Source: an uncultured Paracoccaceae bacterium (GTDB lineage: Bacteria; Pseudomonadota; Alphaproteobacteria; Rhodobacterales; Rhodobacteraceae). Taken from it: a stretch of DNA of 50,781 nucleotides. Under the pieces are notes generated by a model, which saw only the letters and a program-made list of their open reading frames with translations, had not been told where the DNA came from and made no database searches. This document shows positions 7,995 to 15,720 of this stretch, in pieces (the first letter of the stretch is position 1; each line of letters starts with the position of its first letter). The stretch is taken from positions 1-50,781 of the forward strand of contig CANMMF010000020.1 in NCBI GenBank assembly GCA_947498985.1. Reading direction: 5' to 3'. A program made the translations under genes and the position numbers.

Positions 7995-8966
7995 ATGACA
8001 CAAATGTTCAGACATGCGCTTGCCGGAGCGGCTGCCTCCTTACTGGCCAGCACTGCGATGGCCGAAACGACCTCCGTGACCATCGGCGGCGGACCGTACC
8101 TCGATATCCCGCAACTCTCGGTTGCGATGGACAAAAACCTCTGGGCCGAAAATGATCTAGAGGCTGAGGTGATCCCCTTCCGCACCGGACGTTCTGCGTT
8201 CGAAGCGCTTTTGGGTGGTCAGCTTGACTTCGCTTTCATGGCCGAATTTCCAGCCGTGATCGGCGCGATGCAAGAACAAGAGTTCCGCGTGATCGCGGAG
8301 ATGTCGCAATACACGGCCACGCGTATCATCCATGGCGGTGACCCAGAGATTGACACCATCGCCGAACTGGACGGTATGAAGGTCGGTCTGACGGCCGGTA
8401 CGAATGTCAACTATATGTTCGAAAAAGAAGTAGCCGCTGCGGGGATTGAAGTCGAAATCGTTTCGATCGGCCCGCCAGATATTGTGCCTGCACTTGCGCG
8501 CGGCGATATCGACGCGGGCGCAATGTTCCCTTCCTTCTATGCGGGTGCGGCTGAAGCTTTGGGCGATGCCTATCAGGAGATTCCAGTCGACAGCTATGGC
8601 ACGCACTTCATCCTGGTCGCGACGCAAGAAATGATCGAGGAAAGCCCCGAAGTTGTAACAGCCGTCCTCGCGTCTCTCTACGCTGGAGAGCAGGTGGTCA
8701 TCTCTGACCCTGCAGCATCGCACCAATCTGTATCAAACGTTCTGGGCGGCACCCTGTCCCCCAAAGACGTGGCCTCGGCCTCGGTCAACTACGCATTCAA
8801 GATGCAGCTCAACCAAGAGATGTTGGAGCTCATGGTCGATGAAGGTGAATGGATCATCGGGCGGGGTTCCATTGAAGGCGAGCCGCCAACCGCAGAATCG
8901 ATTGCACCGTTTATCGACGGCTCGTTCCTGGCTGGGATCGACGCCAGCCGGGTGACGTTGGAATAA
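7995..8966 (+). CDS. ABC transporter substrate-binding protein, SsuA/NrtA/TauA type
   Basis: A 323-residue periplasmic binding protein. The Sec signal peptide is residues 1-23, with cleavage after STAMA. The mature part has the NMT1/SsuA pattern (GGPYLDIPQLSVAMDKNLWA, FRTGRSAFEALLGGQLDFA, GLTAGTNVNYMFEKEVAAAG). AAGGACAAGGA precedes the ATG. It completes the transporter encoded just upstream. Relatives bind taurine, alkanesulfonates, nitrate, bicarbonate or pyrimidines; the ligand cannot be read from sequence. Confidence 0.9.
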   Translation: MTQMFRHALAGAAASLLASTAMAETTSVTIGGGPYLDIPQLSVAMDKNLWAENDLEAEVIPFRTGRSAFEALLGGQLDFAFMAEFPAVIGAMQEQEFRVIAEMSQYTATRIIHGGDPEIDTIAELDGMKVGLTAGTNVNYMFEKEVAAAGIEVEIVSIGPPDIVPALARGDIDAGAMFPSFYAGAAEALGDAYQEIPVDSYGTHFILVATQEMIEESPEVVTAVLASLYAGEQVVISDPAASHQSVSNVLGGTLSPKDVASASVNYAFKMQLNQEMLELMVDEGEWIIGRGSIEGEPPTAESIAPFIDGSFLAGIDASRVTLE

Positions 8967-8988
8967 GGTTGTCCCTTCGAATCGGTTG

Positions 8989-9029
8989 GAGCGCTTCCCG
9001 CGCTCTGGCCTCTTTCACTTTTCGAGGCC
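8989..9029 (+). terminator. Candidate double hairpin after the transporter operon
   Basis: GAGCGC-TTCCC-GCGCTC (8989-9005) is a perfect six-pair stem. It is followed by GGCCTC...GAGGCC (9007-9029). No clean T tract follows, so this could be a Rho-assisted or weak terminator. Confidence 0.4.
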
Positions 9030-9138
9030 CTGTTTCGACAATCAATCTGTCGTTCAGCAAACAAAAGTGATCGCCGCTATCCTTAGTGCGGGACATCCCT
9101 ATTCAGACGTTCATGAAAGTTGCAGCATTCGGTACTTT

Positions 9139-9153
9139 CGGCCCAAAGCCGAC
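9139..9153 (+). repeat. Dispersed intergenic core repeat, copy C
   Basis: Reads CGGCCCAAAGCCGAC. It is followed by a stretch to about 9192 (ATTCACCGTCTACGCTGC) resembling the flank of copy D. It lies in the gap between the transporter operon and the methyltransferase gene, so it may mark the left side of the inserted defence block. Confidence 0.35.
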
Positions 9154-9200
9154 ACTCGAATTCACCGTCTACGCTGCAATGCAGCGGACCAAGAACAGTA

Positions 9201-10844
9201 TCATGAGCCGTGTCTAAGACGATGCGTCCTTAACGTCTTGAGCGCCTCCTGAACCATTGAAACCTGTCTCTCAGAAAGGGACAACTCGCTCGCCAATCTT
9301 CGGTCTGCGTGATCAAAGTTCGCTGCTTCAGGGGATTTCGATCGAGGAAATCTGTCCATGAACTCACGATACTGTAGCTCGGTCGGGTGTTGGAAATGTA
9401 TTGGCACTCCTCTGAATTCTTTGGGTGTCAGCTCGAGGACACCGCCGCCGTAAAAGCGACCATCCATCTCACAAAACAGTAGTGCCAAGCTGTTGTAGAA
9501 CGAGAAGGTAAGGTCCTGAATCGCCAAGCCTTTCCGCATCGTGACCTGATATGCTGTATCAGTCACCAAAACTCTTGCTTGGTTGATGCATAGTCTTGGA
9601 AAGCTGTGAGACCGCTTAAAAAATATCCCGTCAGACGCCTCAACTATCGGAATGTTGTACCAAGGCGAACGATGACGACACTTATATCTTTGATCGAGCC
9701 CCAGCTCTTCTCCTGCCGCGATGTAGGAGTGCGCTTCCTGCGAGAGCGGTGGAGCCCCATCACGTACAAAATCCAAAAGGAAAGCTGGTTCACGTTTTGA
9801 TATCTCAGCCAGGTCACCCTCTGAAAAAACAGGGCCTGATGGCAGATAAGCACCTTTCTTCAGTATTGGGCGCGCCCATTGGCCCAGTCCTTGATCACTG
9901 ATTTCGTGTGACCTAAGGATGAAGAAATCATTTGCCGCCGAGACCACTCCTGCAGAACTCGTCGCAAAATCGCCAAGCGTCTTAAGATTTGAGCGTAGCT
10001 TGTGTAACAAAGTGGAAGTTTCGTCATCGAAGAAAATCGAGTTGAGGTCGATTGAACTCGCTTGCTTGCCGCTGAAGCAGATACTGCGGGATCTTATAGG
10101 TTCCAGCTTGGCTAGTGTCTTGACTGAGCTGAGCGTTACCCCAGCAATTGCCTTGTGCGCGGCTTTCGATGCCACCAAGGCGACGGCATCCTGATCAAGC
10201 TTGCGAAAGGCTTTATCTTGAGGCGTAAAGACTTCTACTGAAACGAAATTTTCTACAAGAAATGCCTGCAGATACTGGCCATACTTTACGTTTAGGAGCT
10301 CATACGGAACGACAAACGCCAAGACGCCTGTATCGGACAGGAGCATGCTAGAGGCCACAACGAACGCCGCCCAGGCATTCTTAAGTTCCGAAAGTGGATA
10401 GTCTGCGATCTGGCTAAGATCTTCGATGCTCTTCTTCAGCTCTCCGCCAAAATTATGGCGCCGGATGTAGGGCGGATTACCGATAACTAAATCGTATTTG
10501 GGCCCATCATGGGCGACGGCATATTCTATGAAGTCTTGGCATTTGAACTTCGCAGCCGGGAATTCCCTTTCTAGCAAGTCCGTAGCTGCCTGATCGATGT
10601 CAAGGCCGTGGACTTTGAAGCTGTCCTCTTTCGAAGCGGAAAGTGCCCGCAGGAAGGCGCCATCACCAGCACTAGGCTCCAGTACCGTGTTTGGTACCTT
10701 GTGACGCCTGGCCAAAGCGAATTTGGTCAGTTCCGACGCTACATCATCAGGCGTATATACTACGCCTAACAGTCGCTCTATTCCTGGTTCAAGCTTCAAA
10801 AGCACGGCGACGGTACTCTCGATGTTCGCGTGTAACTCGAGCAA
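9201..10844 (-). CDS. N6-adenine-specific DNA methyltransferase
   Basis: A 547-residue methyltransferase. A leader with TPDDVASELTKFAL precedes motif I, LEPSAGDGAFL (about 55-65), the S-adenosylmethionine site. The catalytic motif IV is GNPPYIRRH (NPPY at 123-126), specific for amino-methylation, usually of adenine. The order of motifs is that of the gamma class (TaqI/Eco57I-like). The C-terminal 300 residues would hold the target recognition part. It is the last gene of the five-gene operon, and its start overlaps the HNH gene by 56 bases. In context it probably protects self DNA from the HNH nuclease, though an orphan or regulatory role is possible. No nuclease motif is visible within this protein. 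Confidence 0.85.
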   Translation of the reverse strand: MLELHANIESTVAVLLKLEPGIERLLGVVYTPDDVASELTKFALARRHKVPNTVLEPSAGDGAFLRALSASKEDSFKVHGLDIDQAATDLLEREFPAAKFKCQDFIEYAVAHDGPKYDLVIGNPPYIRRHNFGGELKKSIEDLSQIADYPLSELKNAWAAFVVASSMLLSDTGVLAFVVPYELLNVKYGQYLQAFLVENFVSVEVFTPQDKAFRKLDQDAVALVASKAAHKAIAGVTLSSVKTLAKLEPIRSRSICFSGKQASSIDLNSIFFDDETSTLLHKLRSNLKTLGDFATSSAGVVSAANDFFILRSHEISDQGLGQWARPILKKGAYLPSGPVFSEGDLAEISKREPAFLLDFVRDGAPPLSQEAHSYIAAGEELGLDQRYKCRHRSPWYNIPIVEASDGIFFKRSHSFPRLCINQARVLVTDTAYQVTMRKGLAIQDLTFSFYNSLALLFCEMDGRFYGGGVLELTPKEFRGVPIHFQHPTELQYREFMDRFPRSKSPEAANFDHADRRLASELSLSERQVSMVQEALKTLRTHRLRHGS

Positions 10845-11376
10845 TCTCCTGCAAGACAGACCGATAGTGCTCGGTATCCGCAGACAGTCGCGCTTCGAGT
10901 TCTAGCAGCTCGCCTAGTAGCTCATCCATTTTTTGGGTCTGCCAGACGAACTGGTGGCGGATAAGCGACAAGTTCAAGTTCGCTATCATGTAACGACCAA
11001 GGTCGGTTTTGGCACGAATTCTACCGTGGTTGTCTCGTTCAAGATGGTTGTCGAGATCCGGATCACACGGATCTACAAAGCCACTCGATCCGTCATTGGG
11101 TACGTTCTTGTCATCTCCAATCCATTTGTTTGACTTTGCACGGTTACAAAAAGGGCATGAGTAGACCAAATTGCGGTACTCAAGTAACCATTCCGGGAAC
11201 AAAGACTTCGGAGCAAAGTGGTCGATTTGATAACCTCGGACTCCGCCAAAGAACTCATCTAAGGCGTCGCAGTAGCCACATCTGCTAGAGAAATCTCTCC
11301 GCAAGTCATCCTTGTAAGCGCGATAGGTAGTTTGCGCCGCAACTACCGAACGAACCGGTGTTCCTTTCCGCAACAC
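10789..11376 (-). CDS. HNH endonuclease
   Basis: A 195-residue nuclease with a complete zinc-stabilised HNH core: CGYC (C33, C36), the metal and catalytic pair QIDHF (D52, H53), N69 in YRNLV, and CPFCNRAKS (C74, C77, N78). The C-terminal half is helical and charged and could mediate partner or DNA binding. It starts at GTG 11376, two bases after the stop of the receiver gene, and overlaps the methyltransferase gene by 56 bases, so all three are tightly coupled. HNH enzymes of this size nick or cut DNA in restriction and anti-phage systems. Here it is the likely effector, but whether it targets phage DNA or chromosome cannot be seen. Confidence 0.87.
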   Translation of the reverse strand: MLRKGTPVRSVVAAQTTYRAYKDDLRRDFSSRCGYCDALDEFFGGVRGYQIDHFAPKSLFPEWLLEYRNLVYSCPFCNRAKSNKWIGDDKNVPNDGSSGFVDPCDPDLDNHLERDNHGRIRAKTDLGRYMIANLNLSLIRHQFVWQTQKMDELLGELLELEARLSADTEHYRSVLQEIARVTREHREYRRRAFEA

Positions 11377-11378
11377 TA

Positions 11379-12059
11379 CTACGATCCACCCCGTTCTTCA
11401 GGCTCATCAAGTTCGTTCTTGATCCTCTCAATCAACTCTTCGGTGCGGCCAATCAACCGACCGAATGGCTCTAAGGCCCGAACTTTCACATGGCGTTCGA
11501 TTGCAAACTGAGCACCCAAGACAGCTTCCAGATAGCTGTCGAGATCAAGGAATCTTTGAGTCTCGCTGGCATCCAAATCCCTCTCCAGAGCTTGAGCAGA
11601 GAGGTTCTCCAACTCTTCCTGAGCATCTGCAACCTGTCGTTCGTGTTCCGCGATTTTCTTCCTTACTCGCTTGAAGAACGGGAGGTCGCTGTTTTGGGCC
11701 TCTTCACGATCCAAGAAATCGGATTTGGGAAATACCATGTTGGTGTCTAGGGTCTCATCAACAGCTTGGTCCGGAAATGACGTGGTAACGAAGCAAGGAA
11801 ATTCGGCAAACCTATCCCTGAAGGCTCGAACTAAGTCGGCACCGTTAAATTCTACATCTGGTTTGTGGTCTGATAGGCGGTAGTCTGTAATCAGCACCTT
11901 GCAGTGCAGTTCGGCAATCTGCTGTATGGTGTCATCCAAGGTGCTCTCAGGTTCGATTGCTCGTACTTGATCCGGAGTGAATTCACCTGATGCCACGGCG
12001 CTTCTGAGAACTTGACCAGCCTGCGCCTTTTGCTCGTCGATATACACTAACTCTGCCAA
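11379..12059 (-). CDS. Stand-alone receiver-domain (response regulator-like) protein
   Basis: A 226-residue protein. Residues 1-120 fit a CheY-like receiver: acidic pair D8/E9 (YIDEQ), phospho-acceptor candidate D59 in VLITDYRL, a Thr at 93 in FVTTSF and the conserved Lys at 112 in FPKSD. All catalytic positions are present, so it could be phosphorylated. The remaining 100 residues are helical and acidic, with heptad-like leucines (about 125-160), and show no DNA-binding output domain. It sits ten bases after the dual-ATPase kinase gene and just before the HNH nuclease gene. It therefore probably carries a kinase signal to the nuclease by protein contact. It was recognised by motif pattern, not by alignment. 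Confidence 0.7.
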   Translation of the reverse strand: MAELVYIDEQKAQAGQVLRSAVASGEFTPDQVRAIEPESTLDDTIQQIAELHCKVLITDYRLSDHKPDVEFNGADLVRAFRDRFAEFPCFVTTSFPDQAVDETLDTNMVFPKSDFLDREEAQNSDLPFFKRVRKKIAEHERQVADAQEELENLSAQALERDLDASETQRFLDLDSYLEAVLGAQFAIERHVKVRALEPFGRLIGRTEELIERIKNELDEPEERGGS

Positions 12060-12069
12060 GATCGTTTCC

Positions 12070-14556
12070 TTACTTCTTCAAAGGGAGGAGAATTTCCATC
12101 CGAAAACCTGGCTCTTTGCCCGGTCCGTATGCTCGGAATGAACCACCGTAGGCCTGTACTACGGCGGCCAATATCCACATCCCCAAGCCTGTGCCATTTG
12201 CCTGACCAGATGCATCGCGCTTGGTCGTGACTGCGAACTTAAAGATGCTCGCTGGATCGCGTATCGAGGGATCTAGGCCCGGACCGTTGTCACGATAGTT
12301 GATCCTAACTTGCGGCCCCGACTGTTCGACTTTGATTGTGATCTCGCGCGCGCCCTGATGTCGATCAGACAGGAGCGCTTCAACCGAGTTAAGAATTAGG
12401 TTGTTGAAAACGCTGTCGAGATCTATCTCGAAGGCTAGCACGTTCACCTCTGAGGCATCCTGGGCGACATCGTAGGTGAGAGTGATGTGCCGCGGCTCCA
12501 AGAAGCCCTTCCATGTCTTCTTGGTTTTTTGCAAATGCTGCTGCAAATTGATCTTCTTACGGCGCCGTTTGTCGGCTCGAATGGAAGACAGGGCGAAGGT
12601 AAACCATTGGCGTACCTTTTTGTCATCCTCTTCCCATTCTTCAAGTATCTCGAAAGGATTGAACGCTCCGCCCACCCCCATCAGTGAGTCTCGATCGATA
12701 TAAGACGACAAGATGTCCGAGAGCTCGGTTGACCTTCCGCCCATCGTGTTCTGGAGTTGGCCCATTTCGTGTGAAAACGAAATTAACACTGTCCCTAGAG
12801 TCGCCAGAGCTCGCAGCATCGTCTGTTCGTCGCGAAGCTCCCTAATCTCTTCCTGCTGTGCGGTATATGCCCTCGCGAGTGTTTGAGCGTCTTCGGGTGT
12901 CGCCTTTTCAGGCGCCTTAGTTACACGAGCCGCGGTTTCAGCTCCTTCACTCTTCGACTTTTCTGCCTCATTCTTGCTTTGGAAAAGGCGATTGAGGTTG
13001 TAGTGGATGTGGCTTCGATCGTCTTCAAATTCCTGAATGACCCGTTTCACAAGCTCACGGAACGTCGCGAAATACTCGTTTTCGATGATCCCTTCGCGGT
13101 TGGATTGGTCGTTTAACTTAGCGTTTTCGAGGCGTGAAATAGTCACTGTGCCGGCTAAGTTCTGGGGGCTTACCTTCCAGCCCTTTCTTGATGCTTGAAC
13201 AGGGCTGATCGCGACCCGCTGGCCGAGTGCGAGCCAATCAAAGGCTCGTCCACCCAACTCACCGTAAGGACGGACAGCGAAATTATCCCGGTATATTTTC
13301 AGACCTCCGAACTCTTCAATCCATGCCTTTCGTGGTCCCGGTTGAAACGCCCGATACGGATAGATACGACCATCTCGCGCGCTTGGTGCTCCCTTCTTGT
13401 AGAACCGGAGATTTACCTTAAATGAGCCAAGCGCCTCAGCGTTTCTTTTGAAATCATCTGGCGCCCCTGGGAAAAGCTCGTCCAAGGTTTTCGTGTATTT
13501 GAGCTCGGCCTTTCTGAATGACTTCTCATCGAATGGAGCATGCGTCATCTCATCGAGTTCGAACAGGTCCGGATCAATTCGATCGACATCAAGCTCGTTC
13601 CTCACAAGCGTGATCGTCACAGTTCCCTGCGAAGAAATCTCAGCATCAATCTTGTAGTCGTAGTCATCAAGAACCTCAGCAGTCACAACGCCATAGGTGC
13701 TCGGTTCTCGGGCATCAAAGAGAAAGAGATTTAGAACCCGCTGGTCTAGTGGAGGTATCAACTCGGCGAGCATCTTGTACAAATGCTGCACGTCGCGTGC
13801 ATGCCAATCGTCTCGCAGCAAACCAATACGAATAGCGGTACCCTTGAACCAATTGAAACCCTTCCCTGCAAGCTGTGAAACTGCTGTTGAGATAGGAGGG
13901 TGATCATCGAGAAACCGAAGCCTCTCATCCAACGTAGTTTGGTCTTCTCTCAAGACAGCTTTGATATCTTCTAGCGTCTTGTCGGCGGCGTCGAAGTCAT
14001 CCCAGTTGACCACCCATTCCAAATTGCTGATAGCTTCAGTTGTTGCTGAACTAGAGAACAGCTGACACTCAGATCCCAGACGATCGAGCGCAAATCTGCC
14101 AATTCCCTTGGCACCTGTCCGGGCTCGGCCACTATCGGACGTCGCATTTTGCTCCTTATTGTTGGTGCCAATAACCATCCAATTGTCTTCGATGGTCTTC
14201 GCAGTCATGCCATCACCGTTATCGATCAGCCAAAGATCTAGGAGGCCCGATGCCAGCTCGTCGACAACCTCGACGTTGAGATTGTAAGCGGCGTCGCGTC
14301 GCTCATAGCCCTCGGATTGCTGCGCGTAGAACTCTTCGATCTCTGGATGAATTTCACGAAGTCGATCAAACTCGGACTTCTTCAGCTTATTGGGTGCACT
14401 ACTGAACCTTGGAATGAAGCAAACCAGGCACATTGTAGCGTCGGCATCATATGTGTTTTTTACAAGCTCTGATATGGCACCTTCGGCATTCGAAACGTTC
14501 TCGCGACCAAAGAGCCTGGCTGTCTTGGCAGCAACTTTGAAAGAGAGTTCTTTCAT
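12070..14556 (-). CDS. Dual GHKL protein: Hsp90/MORC-like ATPase fused to histidine kinase
   Basis: An 828-residue protein with two separate GHKL ATP-binding units. The N-terminal unit resembles Hsp90/MutL/MORC ATPases: AISELVKNTYDADA (E30, N34, D37), DNGDGM (112-117) and the glycine lid RTGAKGIGRFALDRLG (146-161). A middle region (200-520) probably acts as transducer. A charged coiled segment (about 535-590) leads to an H-box, SFSHEMGQLQN, with H596 as candidate phospho-acceptor. A kinase ATPase core follows: N box FNNLILNSVEA, DNGPGLD (756-762), F box and GTGLGM (788-793). No membrane segment is visible, so it is cytosolic. ATG 14556 overlaps the HTH gene's stop (ATGA) and has GAGGGG upstream. 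The receiver protein next door is the obvious partner. Confidence 0.88.
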   Translation of the reverse strand: MKELSFKVAAKTARLFGRENVSNAEGAISELVKNTYDADATMCLVCFIPRFSSAPNKLKKSEFDRLREIHPEIEEFYAQQSEGYERRDAAYNLNVEVVDELASGLLDLWLIDNGDGMTAKTIEDNWMVIGTNNKEQNATSDSGRARTGAKGIGRFALDRLGSECQLFSSSATTEAISNLEWVVNWDDFDAADKTLEDIKAVLREDQTTLDERLRFLDDHPPISTAVSQLAGKGFNWFKGTAIRIGLLRDDWHARDVQHLYKMLAELIPPLDQRVLNLFLFDAREPSTYGVVTAEVLDDYDYKIDAEISSQGTVTITLVRNELDVDRIDPDLFELDEMTHAPFDEKSFRKAELKYTKTLDELFPGAPDDFKRNAEALGSFKVNLRFYKKGAPSARDGRIYPYRAFQPGPRKAWIEEFGGLKIYRDNFAVRPYGELGGRAFDWLALGQRVAISPVQASRKGWKVSPQNLAGTVTISRLENAKLNDQSNREGIIENEYFATFRELVKRVIQEFEDDRSHIHYNLNRLFQSKNEAEKSKSEGAETAARVTKAPEKATPEDAQTLARAYTAQQEEIRELRDEQTMLRALATLGTVLISFSHEMGQLQNTMGGRSTELSDILSSYIDRDSLMGVGGAFNPFEILEEWEEDDKKVRQWFTFALSSIRADKRRRKKINLQQHLQKTKKTWKGFLEPRHITLTYDVAQDASEVNVLAFEIDLDSVFNNLILNSVEALLSDRHQGAREITIKVEQSGPQVRINYRDNGPGLDPSIRDPASIFKFAVTTKRDASGQANGTGLGMWILAAVVQAYGGSFRAYGPGKEPGFRMEILLPLKK

Positions 14557-14747
14557 GTCTGCCCCTCGTTCTTGACACCAGCAGCTTGCGTTTCCATCCA
14601 CCGTCGGAGTTCGTCCGCTCGAAACCTCCAACTACCTCCCACTTTGAAACCAGGAATTTCAGACTGAGATGCAAGCCTGTAAGCGGTTTTCTCATTTATC
14701 TTCAGTAGCTTCGCAACTTCGGGGATAGTAAGAATCTCATCATCCAT
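14553..14747 (-). CDS. Excisionase/MerR-type helix-turn-helix protein
   Basis: A 64-residue DNA-binding protein with the winged HTH of the excisionase family (LTIPEVAKLLKINEKTAYRL, then GGSWRFRADELRRWM). I chose ATG 14747 (MDDEILT) because the family fold starts there. Its stop overlaps the kinase start as ATGA, so it is the first cistron of the operon. It may regulate the operon or bend DNA for element mobility. Small HTH genes are often first in defence operons; which role applies here is undecided. Confidence 0.82.
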   Translation of the reverse strand: MDDEILTIPEVAKLLKINEKTAYRLASQSEIPGFKVGGSWRFRADELRRWMETQAAGVKNEGQT

Positions 14748-15050
14748 GCAGAAATTCCCTGATTTTTGAGGAATATAGTGGAAAATTTGCCAACCTGAAA
14801 GCAAAAGCCGCTACGGCTAGGAAGAGTAACTCATCGGCTAGTTTCATTTCTCTGGTGAATGTGCTGGCGCAGCGAATGACGGCTTCCCGCCCCCCTTGTA
14901 CAGGATTTTCTCCTAAACTGGCTGGACTTCGGCGGCTGACAGAGCGGTAGTGTCAGTGCGCGCGGTAAGTATTCGCGTGGCTCGCCCGGGATCTCCGGGC
15001 TCTGCTCAGTAGCAGCGGGATTTCCCCGCTGACGATCTGAGGAGACAACC
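14748..15050. other. Divergent leader region with three small hairpins
   Basis: This region holds the promoters of the defence operon (minus) and recombinase module (plus), but I see no strong -35/-10 pair. On the minus strand, AGCCG-TAG-CGGCT (14806-14818) is followed by TTTT and could attenuate the defence operon. On the plus strand, GCCCGG-GATCT-CCGGGC (14984-15000) and AGCGGG-ATTTC-CCCGCT (15014-15030) lie in the DUF3489 leader. No gene is seen. Confidence 0.45.
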
Positions 15051-15320
15051 ATGACCCATTCACCCAAGAAACGTGCGACCAAGAAAGACCAGCTGATCAG
15101 GCTGCTCGGCATGAAGTCCGGCAGCGATATCAGATCACTGAGCACAAAGCTTGGCTGGCAACAGCATACGACAAGGGCGGCGCTGAGCGGTCTGCGGAAA
15201 GCCGGGTACGAGGTTGCCAGTGAAAAGCCTGTGTCCGGCGGCATTTCAAGATACCGCATCCTGTCTGCGCCAGAACCACAGCAGGGCATAAAAGCTGCGG
15301 CCGAGACCAATGGGGAGTGA
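15051..15320 (+). CDS. DUF3489 domain protein
   Basis: An 89-residue basic protein with the DUF3489 winged-helix-like pattern (KKDQLIRLLGMKSGSDIRSL, then LGWQQHTTRAALSGLRKAGY). It is preceded by GAGGAG. The family's function is unknown; it is regularly found just upstream of DUF2924 and a large serine recombinase in alphaproteobacterial elements, as here. A DNA-binding accessory role is inferred. Confidence 0.85.
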   Translation: MTHSPKKRATKKDQLIRLLGMKSGSDIRSLSTKLGWQQHTTRAALSGLRKAGYEVASEKPVSGGISRYRILSAPEPQQGIKAAAETNGE

Positions 15321-15720
15321 TCCGAACCCCAAGCGTCCGGCGGCACTCGCGCAATGGGAGGCGGTCTTCGGATCACCTCCGCCGCCGTATCTGTCCGTGC
15401 CGTTCATGCAGAAGGCGCTGGCGTATGAAGCACAGTGTAAAGCGTCGTGCGGATTGTCGGCAGGAACAAAACGCGCGCTGAAACGCATTGCGAAAGGCGA
15501 GACGGTCGCCACGTCGAGCAGCAGCAGCCTGCGGCCGGGCGCGCAGCTGGTTCGAGAGTGGAACGGGAGAACCTACCAGGTTCGCGTTATTGATGGTGGC
15601 TTCGAGATGGACGGCAAAGCGTGGAAATCTCTATCCGGCATTGCGAAACACATCACTGGTACGGACTGGTCTGGCCCGCGTTTCTTCGGACTGACGGCCC
15701 GGGCAGCGGGACGATCATGA
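15310..15720 (+). CDS. DUF2924 domain protein
   Basis: A 136-residue protein matching DUF2924: an N-terminal segment with LAYEAQCKASCGLSAGTKR, then LRPGAQLVREWNGRTYQVRV and KSLSGIAKHITGTDWSGPRF. It overlaps DUF3489 by 11 bases and its stop overlaps the recombinase start (ATGA). Its role is unknown. Constant association with serine recombinases suggests help in recombination or its control. Confidence 0.88.
   Translation: MGSDPNPKRPAALAQWEAVFGSPPPPYLSVPFMQKALAYEAQCKASCGLSAGTKRALKRIAKGETVATSSSSSLRPGAQLVREWNGRTYQVRVIDGGFEMDGKAWKSLSGIAKHITGTDWSGPRFFGLTARAAGRS

Noticed and set aside
8975-8982. TTCGAATC as a possible second copy of the tRNA-Gln 3' end (left attachment site)
   Set aside because: Only eight bases match the T loop and the flanking bases do not continue the tRNA sequence.
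9201-14747. Assignment to Detocs, BREX, DISARM or a plain type II restriction system
   Set aside because: Detocs has kinase and receivers but a nucleoside phosphorylase-type effector and no methyltransferase. BREX and DISARM core genes (PglZ, DrmA/B, helicases) are absent. A plain type II system would not need the kinase and receiver genes.
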